A stretch of 64,000 nt of DNA. It comes from Brachionus rotundiformis (Eukaryota > Rotifera > Eurotatoria > Ploima > Brachionidae). Under the pieces are notes generated by a model. The model saw nothing but the letters and a program-made list of their open reading frames with translations, was not told the origin of the DNA and made no database searches. Shown here piece after piece: positions 1 to 10,043 of this stretch. The stretch covers positions 1,350,402 to 1,414,401 of the forward strand of contig JAESIW010000115.1 of the NCBI GenBank assembly GCA_016802295.1, read 5' to 3'. Each line of letters begins with the position of its first letter. Within the stretch, counting starts at the first letter, position 1. The translations under genes were made by a program, and so were the position numbers.

Positions 1-3000
1 CACTATCCAAATGGAAAATATGTTTGCTTGTATGATGGAGATGGCTATCTTAATTTCTTGTTCGAAGACAATGTAATAACTCATAGAGATGCTGGCAGAA
101 TCGAATTCACGGTAACTCATAAGACCGAGATGAACAATGGTATCTATTACAACATTATTCGAACAAATCCATCAAATCCAATAAGAAATGTGAGAATAAT
201 GCAGGTTCAATTCGAACACACATACCAAGATTTTCCATTCTATCCCGCATTTTTGGAATTTTTGAGAAAATTTAAAACTATACGCTTCATGCCTTGGTCA
301 AATGTTTTCCAAGATGTTGACATAGATTGGTTCAATCGTACAACTGACTCATTTTACACTTTTACTCTTCGTACAGGGGTAAGTATTGAAAAACAGGTTA
401 ATTTGTGTAATATTCTTGGTGCCAATCCATGGTTTAACTTGCCACACAGAGCCACTGATGAGTACATTAGAAATTGGGCAACTTATGTCCGAGATAATTT
501 AAGACCTGATGTAAAAATTTATATAGAAGTTGGTAATGAATGTTGGGGAACAGGAGGAAGTCACCCTTGTGGAAATTATGCACAAAAAATGGGTTTTATT
601 CAAAACTATACCATCAAGTCAATGCAAAATTATTATTCCCTAAACTACCAGGGACAGATCTGCTATCATGCAATGACAGGCAAAAAATATAAAGACCTTA
701 TTATTCAGGTCTTTAATGAAACTAATCAAGACACTGGAAGAATTAAGTTAATTTTTGGCTCACAAGCAGCTTGGACTGGTCCAACTGAGGTTTTTTTTCT
801 GTGCAATGGAGATTTTTACAAGTCATATGACATGGTTGCTATAGCTCCATATATGTCTGGATCTCTTAAAAATGAAGACGATTCACTTATTTCTCTTGAA
901 GAATTTTATCAAAAAACTATTGATGAAAGTATAGAAAATGCAGTTAGAGTAACCCAAACCATTGGTCTTTTGGTAAAAAATAAAACCGAAGGAAAAATGA
1001 AATTTGGTTTGTATGAAGCAGGACCAGATTTTTCTTCACTAACAGACACTTCTAATACAGAATTAACTGCTTTATCATACCAAATTCATCGTGATTCCAG
1101 AATGTACAATGCTTTAAAATCCTATTTGACCAATTTGACTCAAATTAAAGATGTTAATCTTGACTTGTTTGCATACTTTATTTCTGTAGGAGCCTGTTCC
1201 AAATATGGATGTTGGGGTATACTCGAGTCATCTGATGCCAATTGGACTGCATCTCCAAAGTACAAAGCCTACATGGAGCACATTGACTCAGAAGCTTTGT
1301 GTAACTGGGAAGAAAAAGAATACAATTGTAAATTAAATTGTAGCTCTAGTGGTGTTTGTGGACCAAATTTATTAACAGGCAAGAAAGAGATTTGCTCTTG
1401 TACATTTGGAACTCAAGGTGAATTCTGTGAACAGCCTAATTTTGTGATAAGCAAGCGATGTACCTATGAGTGTAGTGGTCATGGAATTTGCACCTATAAC
1501 CATACAGAAGGATTTTATGTTATTCATACTTGTCACTGCGATGCTGGATACTATGGTTATGGATGCGAAATTTTTACATGTACAAATAACTGTAATTTTA
1601 ATGGAAAATGTGTGGACAATGATACTTGTTCTTGTTTCCGTGGATTCACTGGTAAAAATTGTGAAATCGACTGCGGATGCAATACACATGGAGTTTGCTT
1701 GCCAGAGACAAACAGCTGCAAATGTGACCGAGGATATTCATTTGTTAACAATAAATGTGAATTGGATTGTACAGTGGACCCGCAGCGTGTCGAATGTTTA
1801 TCTTGCTTGGATTGTGGCTTTGGAACATGCATTAAAGGCTCTTGTGAATGCTGGGCAGGATATACCCATGATGTTCGCGGGTCATGTACAGTTCAAACTC
1901 GATCACCGAATGATGGCTCAAAAATCGGCATTAATCTTAATGGAGTAGTGGACTACTCGCCCCAATGGGCATTTGTTGACATTGCCAAAATGGGTAGAGA
2001 ATGGATCATTCAGCACATGGATAAATTGAACGACTTATACATATGGAGTTTGAATGAAAAGTTTAACTTAACTGCTGAAAGATTTCCAAGTAGTATTCCA
2101 TACGAAAGAAAGTTTGTGACTCTGTTGTTAAGAGACATGTATGGCAAATGGCCGGACTCAGTTTATCATGTAGAATATGATGGTGATGCTGATATTGAAT
2201 TTGGTTTTGATGCTCAACTAATTGAACATGTTGACAGAAATAAAATGAAGATAAATGTAAAAATGAGCTCGATTAGAGATAATGGAGTTTTTTTGAAAAT
2301 TCATAAGATAAACTCTTCAAATCCCATCCGCAATCTTAGAGTGGTAATGGATGGTTTTCAGGACACTTACCAGAAAATTCCTTTCCATCCTCTCTTTCTG
2401 GAAAGGCTAAGAAAATTTAAAACAATTCGATTTATGCCTTGGACTGAAGAAAAAAATATTTACAAATGGTCACAGCGCATTACTCCAACATCTTATACGG
2501 AAGGAAATGGTGTGTCATTAGAGTACCAAATATTGCTTGTCAATTTACTCAAAGCAAATCCTTGGTTCACTGTACCTTATGGAGCTGATGATAACTTTGT
2601 CACTGAAATGGCAAGAATGGTCTTAGCTCAATTAAGAAAAGATGTAACTATCTATTTGGAGTATACTAATGAGGCTTGGAATGACTTTTTTGATAGCGGT
2701 AAACACTGTATCGAGCAAGGTATAAAGCTTGGCTTATCATCAGATCCAGTAATTGCAAGGAATTTGTACTACTCAAAAAGATCCAAGGAAATCATTGACA
2801 TTTGGAAGTCAGTTTTTGGTTTGGAACAAAACAGAATTGTTCTGGTACTTGGCTCTTTTACTTTAATGCCAACTATGTCAACAAGAATTTTGGAATATCA
2901 AAATGCATATTTGTCTCATTCGAGAATAATGTTAGCCATTACAGGATACATTGATTGTGGCTCTCCATCTGCCGCACTTGTTGCCAACTCAGATCTAACA

Positions 3001-4809
3001 TCTTTGTTCGAATTGTGTGACTCTGACATGGAAAAATTGAATGAAACAATTAGAAAACATTTAACAATAGCAAAAGATTTTAATTTAGGCTTTGGTTTCT
3101 ACGAATCAGGTAGCGGTCTTAGTGAATTATCTGTTATCCTAAGTGGTTCAGAAACACCAGGTGCAACTGAAAAGTATATAGAATGGAATCGAGATATTAG
3201 AATGTATAATGTTTACAAAAATTATTTTGGCATGTATGATGGATTAAATTTGACAGAAAATTGTCACTTTGCCTATGTTGGACTTCCTTCAAAGTATGGC
3301 TCGTGGCATCTTTTGGAGCATCAAAATCAGAGCATCCAAGAAGCTCATCGCTACAGAGCCATAATGGAGATTATAGATGAGACAAGACTACCCTTAAATG
3401 ATTTAGAGGAAATAACCTGCAATGGAATACTGTTTAATTCAAGTGACGTCTGTAACGGAGCTGGTATTTGTGTTTCTAAAGATGTCTGTCAACTTTTCAA
3501 AAAGCCTACACCAAAATCACCAATTAAAATATCTACTTTAAGCGGGATCGGACTTAAGGATAATTTTTATCTAACTACAGATAATTGGGAATCAGATTTA
3601 CCATTAAAATACGCATATGGAATTGAGCATCCAACCTATGGACAGGTTAGATTGACAGACTACACAGAAATGCCAACCTCAGTTACAATTTTACCTTATT
3701 TAATCAATCCATTTCAAATAGTTTTATTTGTCTCTGATTCTAGAGGCAATATTTATCTGCACTTATCTGTTGACAAAGTGACTAGCACACGTTTCCAGGG
3801 CGATTTTGCCAATTTTACTGAGTATAGCAAAAATTTTACTCAACTTCAAAAATCAATAACAATGTACGATATGTCTTTTGATGCTAATCAAGTGGCTGAT
3901 AACATATTGGGGTCTATTGACCTAAGCGAAGGCGATTTTGACCAAACAATATCAAATTTAGACTACTATTCGTCTAAATTTGACAAAGAACCTGTGGCTA
4001 GAGATATGATGGTCAATAAATTTGAAGATTATTTTTCTAAAATGGAAACTAACATAGATAATGGAACATTATCTTCAATAACTTCTAATCAAACATCAAG
4101 TTTATTGAGTGTTATGTCTAATTTATATGAGCCAACATCTCCGTCCAAAATGGAAAGTATGATGTCCAACTTTGTCAAAATTTTAACTCATATGGATGAT
4201 TTGGACAGTCCAACCGGAGCACCGGGTGTTTCAGCTTCAAGTTTCAAATCAAATAACATGAATCTTACTTTAATTAGCATTGATAGAGACAGTGCCACCG
4301 ATATGGTTAGTTATTCAGGCATTCAAATGAATGCGTCAGAAATTTTTTCATCAGATAAAAAAGGAAAGGTGTCCTTAGTTGACTATCCAAAAGACACTAC
4401 TTTGTCAATGGTTGCTAAACAAATAGATATTAAGTTTTTTGTAAATGGTACAAGTATGTCAGTTCAAAATTTATCAAATCCAATTAGATTAAATTTTGAA
4501 ATTGATCAAAGTACAATTGATATAATTCAGTCACAGTCATCCAAATACCAACTTGTCTGTAAGTATTATGATGAAGCCTTATTAGCATGGAACGATTATG
4601 GATGTTCTTTGTCACTTTTTGATTCAGTTAATAAAAGTGTTGAATGTAGCTGTACTCATGCAACTAAATTTTCAGTCCTTATTGAAGAAAAATCTACAGT
4701 AAATGTTGGAACTGAGACCGGTTTGGGAAGCAATTCCTCCAAAATTAATTCCGAATTTGTCTGGATTATTTTGAGTCTAAACATTTTATTATGGATTTTA
4801 AGGTTTTAA
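1..4809 (+). CDS. Large surface protein: two glycosidase-like domains, EGF repeats, GPS motif, C-terminal anchor (5' partial)
   Basis: The frame is open from base 1, so the N-terminus lies outside the window; about 1600 residues are visible without an intron. Residues are counted from codon 28. Two homologous domains (about 1-430 and 640-1140) share the blocks RFMPW, NPWF and NE, followed later by YEAGP or YESGS. The NE glutamates (171 and 882) and the later glutamates (330 and 1026) sit where clan GH-A glycosidases carry acid/base and nucleophile. Similar bacterial secreted proteins read NEVWN and YEGGQ; that comparison is from memory. Between the domains (about 435-640) lie several EGF-like cysteine modules. 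After a GAIN-like region, residues 1520-1555 form a GPS motif with paired cysteines and CSCTHAT, cleavage expected between A and T. The end is a small-residue stretch and a hydrophobic tail (WIILSLNILLWIL), so a GPI signal or single membrane span, not seven helices. Substrate unknown. AATAAA-type signals follow near 4880. Confidence 0.85.
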   Translation, partial: HYPNGKYVCLYDGDGYLNFLFEDNVITHRDAGRIEFTVTHKTEMNNGIYYNIIRTNPSNPIRNVRIMQVQFEHTYQDFPFYPAFLEFLRKFKTIRFMPWSNVFQDVDIDWFNRTTDSFYTFTLRTGVSIEKQVNLCNILGANPWFNLPHRATDEYIRNWATYVRDNLRPDVKIYIEVGNECWGTGGSHPCGNYAQKMGFIQNYTIKSMQNYYSLNYQGQICYHAMTGKKYKDLIIQVFNETNQDTGRIKLIFGSQAAWTGPTEVFFLCNGDFYKSYDMVAIAPYMSGSLKNEDDSLISLEEFYQKTIDESIENAVRVTQTIGLLVKNKTEGKMKFGLYEAGPDFSSLTDTSNTELTALSYQIHRDSRMYNALKSYLTNLTQIKDVNLDLFAYFISVGACSKYGCWGILESSDANWTASPKYKAYMEHIDSEALCNWEEKEYNCKLNCSSSGVCGPNLLTGKKEICSCTFGTQGEFCEQPNFVISKRCTYECSGHGICTYNHTEGFYVIHTCHCDAGYYGYGCEIFTCTNNCNFNGKCVDNDTCSCFRGFTGKNCEIDCGCNTHGVCLPETNSCKCDRGYSFVNNKCELDCTVDPQRVECLSCLDCGFGTCIKGSCECWAGYTHDVRGSCTVQTRSPNDGSKIGINLNGVVDYSPQWAFVDIAKMGREWIIQHMDKLNDLYIWSLNEKFNLTAERFPSSIPYERKFVTLLLRDMYGKWPDSVYHVEYDGDADIEFGFDAQLIEHVDRNKMKINVKMSSIRDNGVFLKIHKINSSNPIRNLRVVMDGFQDTYQKIPFHPLFLERLRKFKTIRFMPWTEEKNIYKWSQRITPTSYTEGNGVSLEYQILLVNLLKANPWFTVPYGADDNFVTEMARMVLAQLRKDVTIYLEYTNEAWNDFFDSGKHCIEQGIKLGLSSDPVIARNLYYSKRSKEIIDIWKSVFGLEQNRIVLVLGSFTLMPTMSTRILEYQNAYLSHSRIMLAITGYIDCGSPSAALVANSDLTSLFELCDSDMEKLNETIRKHLTIAKDFNLGFGFYESGSGLSELSVILSGSETPGATEKYIEWNRDIRMYNVYKNYFGMYDGLNLTENCHFAYVGLPSKYGSWHLLEHQNQSIQEAHRYRAIMEIIDETRLPLNDLEEITCNGILFNSSDVCNGAGICVSKDVCQLFKKPTPKSPIKISTLSGIGLKDNFYLTTDNWESDLPLKYAYGIEHPTYGQVRLTDYTEMPTSVTILPYLINPFQIVLFVSDSRGNIYLHLSVDKVTSTRFQGDFANFTEYSKNFTQLQKSITMYDMSFDANQVADNILGSIDLSEGDFDQTISNLDYYSSKFDKEPVARDMMVNKFEDYFSKMETNIDNGTLSSITSNQTSSLLSVMSNLYEPTSPSKMESMMSNFVKILTHMDDLDSPTGAPGVSASSFKSNNMNLTLISIDRDSATDMVSYSGIQMNASEIFSSDKKGKVSLVDYPKDTTLSMVAKQIDIKFFVNGTSMSVQNLSNPIRLNFEIDQSTIDIIQSQSSKYQLVCKYYDEALLAWNDYGCSLSLFDSVNKSVECSCTHATKFSVLIEEKSTVNVGTETGLGSNSSKINSEFVWIILSLNILLWILRF

Positions 4810-5125
4810 TCAAAATTTAAGTAAATTATCAACAATTTTATTTTCATAGAAAAATTATTAGTAAAACTTCGATTAGCAATAAAATATAAAAAAAATAAAT
4901 AAAACATTTTATTTACAATAACACTAGAAAAATTTTGAAAATAATTTAAAAAAAAATATAATAAAAAAATTAAAACATATCTACAATTTGAGAATAGACC
5001 TTATTATTTACCATAATTTAAAATATAAACGCAAATTATTTATTTAATGTAGATGCAGTTTAATAAATAAGTCAGCATTTTAGTTTCTGCGTTCTGGGGA
5101 CTAAACTAGTACCAAAAATCCATTC
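4810..5125. other. Intergenic, AT-rich
   Basis: The stretch holds the probable 3' UTR and polyadenylation signals of the upstream gene (AATAAA-like words at about 4878-4905). I see no other gene here. Confidence 0.5.
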
Positions 5126-5139
5126 ATGTTCTTTCATGC

Positions 5140-5418
5140 TCCCTATAGAAATCACCGTACAAGACGTCCTTTAAGGCGACATATTAAGGCGAGTACATCT
5201 GCGCAGATGGGGCAGACAAAAGTTACTTCGCCAGTTGAATTATGTCCCCTTTGTCGCGTATTTACTCTAGTTCCAATAGTAATTGTTCTTTCTCTGGTTG
5301 TAATTTTTGGTTCTAGGTCAAGAGTTCTTAATTTTCTTCTTGCATTCTTTCAGGCTGCCTCCTGCAATTCTCTTGCTCCTCTTTCTGTTGGGCACCATCT
5401 ATTCCGTATTCGATTGAC
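5140..5418 (-). pseudogene. Possible retroelement or gene remnant with a CPIC zinc-finger-like motif
   Basis: This patch is clearly richer in G+C than its surroundings. The minus strand reads a basic stretch (KNARRKLRTLDLEPKI, then TTRERT) and then CPICADVLALICRLKGRL, with one stop early in the frame. A basic segment followed by a Cys-pair finger resembles the C-terminal tail of some LINE polyproteins, but the histidines expected of a finger are absent. The TRIM at 5424 appears to have inserted just beside it. The plus-strand 100-residue frame over the same bases shows no recognisable domain. The assignment is weak. Confidence 0.3.
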
Positions 5419-5423
5419 AATAT

Positions 5424-5576
5424 TGTGATATAGCGACATCTTTGTCAATATCACTGGTTTAATTAACTAACTTAACCATGAGCGTTTAAGTTAGAAAGGA
5501 GCATAAATAGCTGCTCCAATACGTCTAACGAGGAGATCGGATAGACGGGCCCAAGGGTACTAATGTAAACATTACA
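5424..5576 (+). repeat. 5' LTR of the TRIM, with four successive hairpins
   Basis: The repeat is almost covered by short inverted repeats: GTGATAT/ATATCAC (5425-5431 with 5448-5454), CTAACTTAA/TTAAGTTAG (5467-5475 with 5486-5494), GGAGC/GCTCC (5498-5502 with 5513-5517) and CGTCTA/TAGACG (5522-5527 with 5542-5547). A CATAAATA word inside the third loop could serve as a TATA-like promoter element. Confidence 0.9.
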
Positions 5577-5786
5577 TCTGGCGACGGGGATAAAAGCCCC
5601 AGAAGACTAAAAAGAGCGCTTCTTGGTGGCAGTAGTGTTTATAGTATGTGCAGCGACTACCTGATATGTGTCAGTTAGTGCCTGGGAAAAACAATAGTCT
5701 ATGACTGGTCCTGGTCATTGTTAACCCGGCAGTGGTCACGATGTTCGACAGTTCCCTAGCATTCGCTTTATAAAAGCGGGGGAAGA

Positions 5787-5939
5787 TGTGATATAGCGAC
5801 ATCTTTGTCAATATCACTGGTTTAATTAACTAACTTAACCATGAGCGTTTGAGTTAGAAAGGAGCATAAATAGCTGCTCCAATACGTCTAACGAGGAGAT
5901 CGGATAGACGGGCCCAAGGGTACTAATGTAAACATTACA
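5787..5939 (+). repeat. 3' LTR of the TRIM
   Basis: This is the second copy of the 153-bp repeat. Its single difference from the 5' copy (G at 5851) falls in the nine-pair hairpin and turns an A-U pair into a G-U pair, so the stem still forms. Confidence 0.9.
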
Positions 5940-6308
5940 AATATCATTTTCTTCTTCTGAGTGAGTTTCATGATGTTCTTAATGATTTTTCTCTTTAATG
6001 TCTTGCTCATGTTGTCAGCTAAACTTGTTGCTGTTATTAAATCATCATCAACACTCGCTTAGTAAATTGTTTTATAATTATCTATTGTTAGTATATTTAT
6101 TTTATTCAAAACGATTAATGTTCAGTCAAATTAAGCAAAAAGTTCGAGTTAAGCGTATTTATTAAAATTAGAGTTATAAGCTTTCCAACAAATGGTCTAA
6201 GAAGGTTCAAGTTAAATGTGATACACTGTACCACTTTTTGGGTAACCTGTACCAGTGCGGGACTACTCTGTTTGAAAAAAAGCATGTCTTTCAAAATCAT
6301 TTCTATTT

Positions 6309-6640
6309 CTCTCTAGATTCTGATGCAATTCTCTCTTATTACTGCTGGACCTTTAACTACTAATCTATTTTCTAGATCTTTGGTCAGGTTTACCTTTTCC
6401 AGTCCATTCACTAATTTGTACATTTCAATCAAGTCTCCTCTTACTCTTCTATGACTCAACTTTGTCGAAACCACTCTAGTCAGTCTCAATTCATACGACA
6501 TACTTCTTAGCGACACAGGGATCTTTGTTGTCCGTTCTTGCGCCTTCTCTAACACATTCACATATCCTTTCATATTTTCATAGTCTGTGTGAGGTCTCAT
6601 CATGTATACAGTCTTACATACTTCTTCTCCTTTCAAGAAC
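6309..6640 (-). pseudogene. LINE reverse-transcriptase C-terminal fragment
   Basis: The minus strand reads MRPHTDYENMKGYVNVLEKA, then QERTTKIPVSLRSMSYELRL, then RRVRGDLIEMYKLVNGLEKV. In non-LTR retrotransposons of the CR1/Jockey type the corresponding C-terminal text is roughly RPHLEY, LEKVQRRATKLVPSLR, SYEERL and RRLRGDLIETYKILNGL. There is no catalytic domain and no upstream open frame, so this is a dead 5'-truncated copy. It belongs to the same class as the fragment near 30 kb but is a diverged copy. Confidence 0.75.
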
Positions 6641-6664
6641 TGTACTTGCTTTACGCACATGCAC

Positions 6665-7135
6665 TTTTAACTTGACGGGTTCACTTTAAATCTTATGGGA
6701 CCATCATCCCGGACCCCTCTCGCACTCCTTTGTTGTAAATATAACATCCAAGCTACTCTCATCACTTTTTAAATATCTATGCCTTGCATTTAGTCTGCCA
6801 AAATGTGTGATTTTTGAAAATTAAATATATTTTTTTAAAATAACAAAAATAATATTTCCATGAATAATAATAACTTCAATTAAGAAAATATATCTTGTAT
6901 ATTTAAATAAATCTTTTTTAAAATTTTTACTTTAAGAAAAAATATATTTTCTTATTGAAAAAAATAAAAATTACGAAAAAATCATCAACGTAAATTATGC
7001 CTATTTTTAGAATAAATTTGGTGTTTTTTTTCGATATTTTTGTTAAGGTTAATTAATTTTAGCGACAAAAAAACCTAATAAAATCACATAAACTATACTC
7101 AATTTAAAAAAATTAAAAAAAAATAGTAAGAAATT
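6665..7135. other. Intergenic, AT-rich
   Basis: Very AT-rich sequence upstream of the innexin gene. It presumably holds that gene's promoter and 5' UTR, but I see no distinct site. Confidence 0.4.
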
Positions 7136-8443
7136 ATGATGGAATTTTTGATAGGCAAACTATCTGAATCACCCTCAAAAAGTTATAATGATTTTTCTAA
7201 TGACAGGCTATTAAGCAGATACACGACCATTCTTTTGGCCTTTATGATCAGTATTTCCACATTTGGTCTTTTTTATTCGTCTCCAATCAGCTGTTGGGTA
7301 CCAGCTGAACTAACAAGATATGAAAATTTTATCAATAAATATTGCTGGATAAATGGTACATACTATGCAGATTCAAAGTATGAACTTGACGTTCTTAGTA
7401 TAACTTATAAGCAAGAAAATTTATTATTTTACTATCAATGGGTAAGTATATATCTTATATTCATAGCCTTTTGCTTTTATTTTCCAAAAGCAGTTTGGCA
7501 TTTTCTCAGCAATTACATATTCGACTACGATTTGTACAACTTGATTATGCCGGTTCAAAAGCCTTATCATGAATTGCCAGATAAATCTCATAATTTTACA
7601 TATATTAGTTCCATTATTTTGCCAAAACGACTAGAAAATATGGAGATAGCAGTCCGCTTAAACAAAAAATATAATTATTTAAATTCTCGTAGTAGTTTTA
7701 AAGATTTTTCAAAGGCAATCTATTTAACATCGGAGACAAATTCATTTCTGAGTAGCCTTTTAAATCAATTAAAAAATTCAAGCCTAATTTTAAGCTATAT
7801 TTTTGTGAAATTATTAATTTGTGCGATAACAATTGGTATATTTCTTGTAATGAATTCATTTATGAAAACAAGTGAAGATGAGTTTTTTTATTTAAATGAA
7901 GCAATAAGTCATTTTTTCTCTGGAGATTCAGAGATAAATGCGTATCATTCCAAAGTTTTTCCAAAAGTAGCTGTGTGCGAAGTAAGAATCAAAGAAAACG
8001 ATGCCGTAACAACTAACCATTTGTACACTTTTGAGTGTGTTCTACCTTACAATTTATTCAATGAAAAGATATACCTAATAATTTATCTTTGGATAGCGCT
8101 GGTGCTGATACCAGTGAGCATTTTTGAGCTGTTCAAATGGAGTATTTACTTGCTCTACAAAGAAAAGCAAACCAATTACCATTTTGTGGAGCAGCATTTG
8201 GCATCAAGTAGATACTATAATCCACGAAAAGACGGATTTCTGCTACAGTTATTTGTCCAATATTATATTTATTCCAATGGGTTCTTCTTGATTAGATTAC
8301 TCGAGTCTAATTCAAATTATCTTTTTGTATCAGAATTTTTAGCCTTTTTATGGGAAAATTTCAAAGCTAAAAATTACAAGAATAATCTGAAAAAAAAACA
8401 TTTTAAACGGTCCAGATTAAATTTAGTTCTAAAATATTATTAA
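7136..8443 (+). CDS. Innexin gap-junction / hemichannel subunit
   Basis: A single-exon gene of 435 residues. Four hydrophobic spans lie near 30-48, 102-122, 216-240 and 311-335. The innexin signature YYQW is at 99-102, just before the second span. The first extracellular loop carries SCWVPAE and CW (Cys53, Cys70). The second carries Cys281 and Cys301, with the family text FECVLPYNLFNEKIY. Two cysteines per loop is the normal innexin pattern. Innexins form intercellular channels or pannexin-like hemichannels in invertebrate plasma membranes. Length fits the family (about 350-450). ATG ATG opens the frame, and the preceding 100 bases are nearly pure A+T. Confidence 0.95.
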   Translation: MMEFLIGKLSESPSKSYNDFSNDRLLSRYTTILLAFMISISTFGLFYSSPISCWVPAELTRYENFINKYCWINGTYYADSKYELDVLSITYKQENLLFYYQWVSIYLIFIAFCFYFPKAVWHFLSNYIFDYDLYNLIMPVQKPYHELPDKSHNFTYISSIILPKRLENMEIAVRLNKKYNYLNSRSSFKDFSKAIYLTSETNSFLSSLLNQLKNSSLILSYIFVKLLICAITIGIFLVMNSFMKTSEDEFFYLNEAISHFFSGDSEINAYHSKVFPKVAVCEVRIKENDAVTTNHLYTFECVLPYNLFNEKIYLIIYLWIALVLIPVSIFELFKWSIYLLYKEKQTNYHFVEQHLASSRYYNPRKDGFLLQLFVQYYIYSNGFFLIRLLESNSNYLFVSEFLAFLWENFKAKNYKNNLKKKHFKRSRLNLVLKYY

Positions 8444-9401
8444 CCAAAATTATTTATTAATTTAATTTTTATTTTCTAATTAATAAGAAAATTTTTAACT
8501 AATTTAAATTTTATTCACCAGTAAATTAATTCATTAATTAAACTAAAAATTACTTGTTCTAGTTTAAATAAAACTTTATAATTAATTATTATATTAACCA
8601 GATAAATCGATAGTTGGTTAAATTTTTTTCAAATATTCAAATCGTTTAATTAGTTATTTTTGAATGATATTTGAAAAATTACAAATATGATCATGTCATA
8701 GATGTCATTTGACGTATTAAGAAATAGTTATTTAATTATTAAAATATTTAGAGTAAATCCTTAGACCATACAGAATGATCTTAGTCCTTCTTTTCAGTCG
8801 AGCGTTTGAAGTGTAAAATTAAGGTAAGATAAAAAAAATTTCATAATTTAGTAGGTAATTTATGATGTTTTCTAATTATTGATTAAGAAAATTTTTTCAT
8901 CTAGAGTATGCAGTTTTAAATAGATAGTAATTAATAATCCACTAGAAAGAAAGTGACGTCCTAAAAGAATTCATCAGCTTAACGAAACACAACTGATTAA
9001 CGAGATTGGTATCAATGGGAAAAAGAAAACGCGGTAGATCAGTTGTATCAAAAAACAAAAATAGATTAATATCAACTTTTTTAAATAGAAATATTGTTTC
9101 TTTTATTCTATTTTTGTATCAATAAACACAATTAAGTTCTTTTTATAACTTTAGTATTTTATTTTTAAATTGCTTAGAAATAACATAAATGATAATAATA
9201 TGCCATCTAGAGATGGATTCTAGATGAAAATTTAATTTAAATTTTTTTTAATAAAGATTCAAATTATTTGATAAAGTTTTAAAATCTTGATTAAAATTAA
9301 AATTTAAAAATTTTATATTAGAATTTATTCTAATAGTACTGATATTTTTTTTATAAAAATACATTAAAAGCATATAAAAATTACTTCGAGGAATTATTTT
9401 T
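8444..9401. other. Intergenic between convergent genes
   Basis: AT-rich 3' flanks of the innexin and thymidylate kinase genes. An 11-bp inverted repeat (ACAAAAATAGA at about 9055, its complement at about 9107) is the only structure I noticed. I see no gene. Confidence 0.4.
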
Positions 9402-10043
9402 TTACCACAAATAAGAGAAATTATTCGCCAAGAACTTTTCACTTTTGATCAACTCAAATGCTTTCTTAAAAATAATTTGATGCAAACTTTCAATTGTATC
9501 CTTAGCATTCAGTACCAAACACTCATCAGAATTTTCAAAATTAAATAATTTTTTAAAATTATTATAAACTTTTTTTTGAAATTCAGCTTTTTCATATCTT
9601 TCTTCGCCAAAATTTTCTCTCTTCTCCAAATCGTCAATTTTCGTATCCATAAAAAATACCAAATCAGGCTTTGGCAAACCCATATCACACTGCCTACACC
9701 ATTCTAAATCAAAACCTTCTTTTGACGATGTATAGGCGACTCCTGAGTATGCATACCTGTCTACAATTAGATTTATTCCTGAATTTAATTTTGTCTTCAT
9801 TTCTGAAACTGTTTCCCATCTATTGGCAGAAAATAGTAAGTGTACAGCGTGGTCATCTAGTTCTATTTTTTTGCTCAAGTAATCATTTATTAAGAGTCCT
9901 ATTGATGTGGTACGGTTCGGGTAGCGCCAAATTTCAGACTTTGAGTTTTTTAAATTTAAAGCATCTGCTAGCAATTTTACTTGAGTTGATTTGCCAGAAC
10001 GATCTAAGCCTTCAAATACAATCAACAGTCCTCTGTGAGCCAT
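9402..10043 (-). CDS. DTYMK: Thymidylate kinase (dTMP kinase)
   Basis: A single-exon gene of 213 residues, the normal length for the family. It phosphorylates dTMP to dTDP with ATP in the pathway that supplies dTTP for DNA synthesis. The P-loop EGLDRSGKST is at 11-20. The DRY motif (95-97), followed by AYSGVAYT, is the dTMP-binding signature. A lid-like segment near 142-155 (ENFGEERYEKAEFQ) follows PDLVFFMD. All key motifs are intact, so the enzyme is expected to be active. The start is the only in-frame ATG ahead of the P-loop. Confidence 0.96.
   Translation of the reverse strand: MAHRGLLIVFEGLDRSGKSTQVKLLADALNLKNSKSEIWRYPNRTTSIGLLINDYLSKKIELDDHAVHLLFSANRWETVSEMKTKLNSGINLIVDRYAYSGVAYTSSKEGFDLEWCRQCDMGLPKPDLVFFMDTKIDDLEKRENFGEERYEKAEFQKKVYNNFKKLFNFENSDECLVLNAKDTIESLHQIIFKKAFELIKSEKFLANNFSYLW

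Larger units (their letters stand above)
5424..5939 (+). mobile_element. TRIM: miniature non-autonomous LTR retrotransposon, complete with target duplication
   Basis: Two 153-bp direct repeats (5424-5576 and 5787-5939) each begin TGTGATATAG and end CATTACA. They differ at one base (A at 5488, G at 5851). They flank a 210-bp non-coding interior. The interior opens with TCTGGCGACGGGG directly after the first repeat, where a tRNA primer-binding site is expected. It closes with the purine run GGGGGAAGA (5778-5786), the expected polypurine tract. The 5-bp word AATAT stands on both sides (5419-5423 and 5940-5944) and is a target-site duplication. With no coding capacity, the element must have been moved by another element's proteins. 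Near-identical repeats suggest a recent insertion. Confidence 0.92.

Noticed and set aside
1372..1948. Three overlapping frames of 91-160 residues within the EGF region of the first gene
   Set aside because: They are shadows of the cysteine-rich coding frame; the real frame has continuous EGF modules and no stops.
5126..5428. Plus-strand 100-residue frame before the TRIM
   Set aside because: It has no recognisable domain and runs into the LTR; the minus strand reads better as degraded element sequence.
5424..5939. Hammerhead ribozyme (retrozyme) in the TRIM
   Set aside because: Neither strand contains the CUGAUGA and GAAA core motifs in a suitable arrangement.
8940..9010. CTGATGA on the minus strand near 8970 as a hammerhead
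   Set aside because: No GAAA core or matching stems follow within the needed distance.
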